DNA of 7,752 nt from NCBI GenBank assembly GCA_027345905.1, contig DAIETC010000081.1:1-7752 (forward strand), written 5' to 3'. The notes under the pieces are model-generated. The model made no database searches, was not told where the DNA came from, and saw nothing but the letters and a program-made list of their open reading frames with translations. A program made the translations under genes and the position numbers. The DNA comes from Kineosporiaceae bacterium (lineage in GTDB: Bacteria > Actinomycetota > Actinomycetes > Actinomycetales > Angustibacteraceae). Positions 5,010 to 7,752 of the stretch are shown piece after piece. Each line of letters begins with the position of its first letter. Position 1 is the stretch's first letter.

Positions 5010-6563
5010 GTGCCGACGCCTGCCGGTCTGCGTCCCGCCACCGCTCCCGGGGCCGCGCTCGAGACGCTCGCGGCGCTTGCTGGCGTCACCGACCTGCCTC
5101 TGGCCGGCAGGGGTCTGTGGGTGAGCGGGGTCGCCCTGGACTCTCGAGCCGTGCAACCCGGTGACCTGTACGCCGCACTGCCCGGCTCCCATGCGCACGG
5201 TGCGGAGCACGTGGGGCAGGCGGCTGGAGCCGGCGCTGTCGCCGTCCTCACCGACCCGCAGGGCGCAGCGCGCTGCGCGGACCTGACGGTGCCGATCCTG
5301 GTCTGCCCGCACCCACGCGCGGTCCTCGGGCCGCTCGCGGCGCAGGTCTACGGCCATCCGGCCCGCGACCTGCTCGTCCTCGGCGTCACCGGGACCAACG
5401 GCAAGACGACCACCACCTTCTTGCTGGACGCCGCGCTGCGGGCCGCTGGGTGGCGCACCGGGCTGATCGGCACGGTGCAGACCCGGATCGCGGACACGCA
5501 CCTGCCGAGCCTGCACACCACGCCGGAGGCACCCGACCTGCACTGCCTGCTGGCGCTCATGCGCGAGCAGGCGGTGCAGGCCTGCTCGATCGAGGTGTCC
5601 AGCCAAGCGCTGGCGCAGCACCGCGTCGACGCGCTGGTCGTCGACGTCGCCGGCTTCACGAGCTTTAGCCAGGACCACCTCGAGCTGCACGGGGACATGG
5701 CGAGCTACCTGGATGCCAAGGCGCTGCTGTTCACACCGCAGCACAGCCGGCACGCCGTCGTCGTCATCGACGACGACGGCGGACGGGCGATCGCCGAGCG
5801 GGCGAGCGTGCCGGTCACCACCTTGTCCGCACGCGAGGACACCGGCGCCGACTGGTGGGTGCACGACCGCCTGACCGACGGGCATGGCACCTGCTTCGTC
5901 CTGTCCCATCGCGGGGCCCAGCCGGCGCTGTCCCTACGTTGCGCCCTACCTGGCGACTTCAACGTGATGAACACGGCGCTGGCCGCGCTCATGCTGGTCA
6001 CTGCTGGCATCGATGGAGCGGACGTCGTCGACGGGCTCGCGCAGGCCGAGGGGGTGCCCGGGCGCATGGAGCGCGTGAGCGCCGGTGCGCCGGACGAGCC
6101 GCTGGCCATCGTCGACTACGCGCACACCCCGCAGGCCGTGGCGCGGGCGCTGCACGCGCTGCGAACGATGGTCCCCGCGGGCCGGCTGATCGTCGTCCTG
6201 GGAGCCCGTGGTGACCGCGACCCCGGCAAGCGGGCCGGTATGGGTGCGGCCGCCGCGACCTGGGCGGACGTCGTCCTGGTGAGCGACGACAACCCACGCA
6301 GCGAGGACCCGGGCGCCATCCGGGCGGCCGTCCTGGCGGGTGCGCGCGCCGTCGGCGGTGGCGCCACGATCCTGGAGGTGGGCGAGCGCCGCGACGCGAT
6401 CCGCCAGGCGGTCGACCTGGCCGGCGCCGGTGACGTGCTGCTGGTGGCCGGGAAGGGGCACGAGCAGGGCCAGGAGGTCGGGGGAGTTCGCCATCCCTTC
6501 GATGACCGGGTCGAGCTGGCCCGGGCCCTCGCGCAGCGGCGCACCGCAGGACATCCGACATGA
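5010..6563 (+). CDS. murE: UDP-N-acetylmuramoyl-L-alanyl-D-glutamate--2,6-diaminopimelate ligase MurE
   Basis: MurE is the cytoplasmic ATP-dependent ligase that adds the third residue to UDP-MurNAc-L-Ala-D-Glu. The 517-residue product contains VALDSRAVQPGDLYAALPG in the N-terminal domain, the P-loop GTNGKTTTT (128-136), HTTPE (169-173), EVSSQAL (195-201), FTSFSQDHLELHG (216-228), the expected carbamylated lysine K237 in YLDAKALLF, and DNPR (427-430) in SDDNPRSEDP. DNPR is the known signature for meso-diaminopimelate; lysine enzymes differ there. GTG 5010 lies 9 bp after the ftsI TAA and in the same frame, so no longer N-terminus is possible. Only a weak GGCGGG (4992-4997) precedes it, suggesting re-initiation by ribosomes finishing ftsI. 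It overlaps murF by ATGA. Gln199 and Ser218 replace residues usually His and Asn. Identity is firm. Confidence 0.97.
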   Translation: MPTPAGLRPATAPGAALETLAALAGVTDLPLAGRGLWVSGVALDSRAVQPGDLYAALPGSHAHGAEHVGQAAGAGAVAVLTDPQGAARCADLTVPILVCPHPRAVLGPLAAQVYGHPARDLLVLGVTGTNGKTTTTFLLDAALRAAGWRTGLIGTVQTRIADTHLPSLHTTPEAPDLHCLLALMREQAVQACSIEVSSQALAQHRVDALVVDVAGFTSFSQDHLELHGDMASYLDAKALLFTPQHSRHAVVVIDDDGGRAIAERASVPVTTLSAREDTGADWWVHDRLTDGHGTCFVLSHRGAQPALSLRCALPGDFNVMNTALAALMLVTAGIDGADVVDGLAQAEGVPGRMERVSAGAPDEPLAIVDYAHTPQAVARALHALRTMVPAGRLIVVLGARGDRDPGKRAGMGAAAATWADVVLVSDDNPRSEDPGAIRAAVLAGARAVGGGATILEVGERRDAIRQAVDLAGAGDVLLVAGKGHEQGQEVGGVRHPFDDRVELARALAQRRTAGHPT

Positions 6564-7752
6564 TCGCCCTGACGCTGGCCGAGGTGGCCCAGATCGTGGG
6601 GGGCCGGGTCGTAGGCGAGGCGACCAGGCGGGTTACCGGCCCGGTGGTCACCGACGCGCGCCAGTGCGCACCCGGCAGCTTGTACGTCGCCCGGCGCGGT
6701 GAGCACGCGGACGGTCACGACTTCGTCGCCCAGGCGGGCGAGCGCTTGGCCGCCGGTGCCCTCACCGACCGGCCGGTGCCGGGGCTGGCCTGCGTCGTCG
6801 TCCCTGACGTCCAGGCGGCGTTCGCGGCCCTGGCGGGTGAGGTCGTGCGCAGGGTGCCCGGCCTGGCCGTGGTCGCCGTGACCGGGTCCTCGGGTAAGAC
6901 GAGCACCAAGGACCTGCTCGCCAGCGTGCTGGGCGCGCACGGGCCCACGGTGGCGGCCCAGGAGTCCTTCAACGGGGAGGTGGGGGTGCCCCTGACGGCG
7001 CTGCGGGTCGAGCCCGACACCCGGTTCCTCGTGCTTGAGATGGGGGCGCGGGCCGTCGGCGACCTGCGCTACCTGACCAGCATCGTGGCACCGGACCTGG
7101 CCGTGGTGCTCAACGTCGGCGCGGCGCACGCCGGCCAGTTCGGGTCACTGGAGACCACCGCGCGCGCCAAGGCCGAGCTGGTCACCGGTCTGGCGCCAGA
7201 GGCCGTCGCGGTCCTGAACGCCGACGACCCGCGGGTGTCGGCCATGGCGGCCCAGACCAGGGCCGGGGTGGTCACGTTCGGCACCACCCCGACTGCCGAC
7301 GTCCGCGCCGAGCACGTGCACCTGGACGCCCGCGCCCGAGCCACCTTTGCGCTGCGCACCCCGGACGGCGGCAGCGCCCAGGTGCGGCTCAACCTGCACG
7401 GTGAACACCACGTGAGCAACGCGCTCGCCGTGGCGGCGGTGGCCCTGCATCTGCAGCTGAGCCTCGAACAGGTGGCCACAGCCCTTAGTGCCGCGCAGGC
7501 CACGAGTCGCTGGCGGATGCAGGTATCGCAGCGCGCGGACGGCGTGGTTGTCGTCAACGACGCCTACAACGCGAACCCGGACTCGATGGCGGCCGCGCTG
7601 CGGGCGCTCGCGAACATGGCGCGCGGCCGGCGCAGCTGGGCGGTGCTGGGCGAGATGCGCGAGCTCGGCGACGTGAGCGAGGAGGAGCATCGCGCGCTCG
7701 GCCGGCTCGCCCGGGAGCTCGGGATCGACGAGCTCGTCGTCGTGGGCGAGGG
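6560..7752 (+). CDS. murF: UDP-N-acetylmuramoyl-tripeptide--D-alanyl-D-alanine ligase MurF (C-terminus beyond window)
   Basis: MurF adds D-Ala-D-Ala to the UDP-MurNAc tripeptide made by MurE, completing the soluble precursor. The frame is open from ATG 6560, which overlaps the murE TGA as ATGA, to the window edge: 397 codons plus 2 nt. AGGA (6548-6551) lies 8 nt upstream. Visible motifs are GSLYVARRGEHADGHDF in the N-terminal substrate domain, the P-loop TGSSGKTSTKD (108-118), SFNGEVGVPLTAL (136-148), LEMGAR, LNVGAAHAGQFGS, probable carbamylated lysine K204 in ARAKAEL, NDAYNANPDSM (333-343) and VLGEMRELG. At 138-140 it reads N-G-E where relatives usually have N-N-E or similar. Roughly 60-90 residues are missing, judged from usual MurF length. 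Identity is firm. Confidence 0.97.
   Translation, partial: MIALTLAEVAQIVGGRVVGEATRRVTGPVVTDARQCAPGSLYVARRGEHADGHDFVAQAGERLAAGALTDRPVPGLACVVVPDVQAAFAALAGEVVRRVPGLAVVAVTGSSGKTSTKDLLASVLGAHGPTVAAQESFNGEVGVPLTALRVEPDTRFLVLEMGARAVGDLRYLTSIVAPDLAVVLNVGAAHAGQFGSLETTARAKAELVTGLAPEAVAVLNADDPRVSAMAAQTRAGVVTFGTTPTADVRAEHVHLDARARATFALRTPDGGSAQVRLNLHGEHHVSNALAVAAVALHLQLSLEQVATALSAAQATSRWRMQVSQRADGVVVVNDAYNANPDSMAAALRALANMARGRRSWAVLGEMRELGDVSEEEHRALGRLARELGIDELVVVGE

Noticed and set aside
2850..5909. Very long open frame on the minus strand (about 1019 codons) opposite ftsL, ftsI and murE
   Set aside because: High-GC coding sequence leaves the antisense frames open. The translation is low-complexity, rich in Arg, Gly, His and Gln with no recognisable domain, and the plus strand holds three well-supported genes.
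1..7752. tRNA, rRNA, insertion sequence, phage or defence genes
   Set aside because: No tRNA-like cloverleaf, terminal inverted repeats, transposase or defence domains were seen. The window is filled by a standard dcw cluster.

Overview
The window is the left part of a division and cell wall (dcw) cluster from a high-GC Gram-positive bacterium, most likely an actinomycete. The reasons are the very GC-rich coding sequence, the GTG starts, and the order mraZ - rsmH - ftsL - ftsI - murE - murF. FtsI and FtsL also have the long disordered Pro/Arg/Ser- or Pro/Thr/Ala-rich regions typical of actinobacteria. MurE carries the DNPR motif of meso-diaminopimelate-adding ligases, so a meso-DAP peptidoglycan is predicted.

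Layout: a MoxR-family AAA+ ATPase runs leftward out of the window (1-426, minus strand). A 264-bp divergent control region follows (427-690). It holds a good sigma70-type promoter whose -35/-10 elements are interleaved with four GTGG boxes at exact 10-bp spacing, the expected form of an MraZ autoregulatory operator. Then, all on the plus strand, come mraZ (691-1122), a 227-bp spacer with a strong stem-loop and a 15-bp tandem repeat, rsmH (1350-2339), ftsL (2336-2971), a 64-bp spacer with a hairpin, ftsI (3036-5000), murE (5010-6563) and murF (6560-7752, cut by the window end). rsmH/ftsL and murE/murF overlap as ATGA, and ftsI/murE are 9 bp apart, so the block from rsmH onward looks translationally coupled.

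The genes work together. MraZ sets cluster transcription, RsmH methylates 16S rRNA, FtsL and FtsI belong to the septal peptidoglycan synthase, and MurE and MurF add the third residue and the D-Ala-D-Ala end to the UDP-MurNAc peptide precursor.

The one truly abnormal point is an in-frame TAG at codon 179 of rsmH (1884-1886). Sequence on both sides is in the same frame and is typical RsmH, so this is a nonsense change (real or a sequencing error) or, less likely, a read-through codon. I see no clearly new system here. The remaining findings are regulatory or local-sequence curiosities in an otherwise ordinary dcw cluster.
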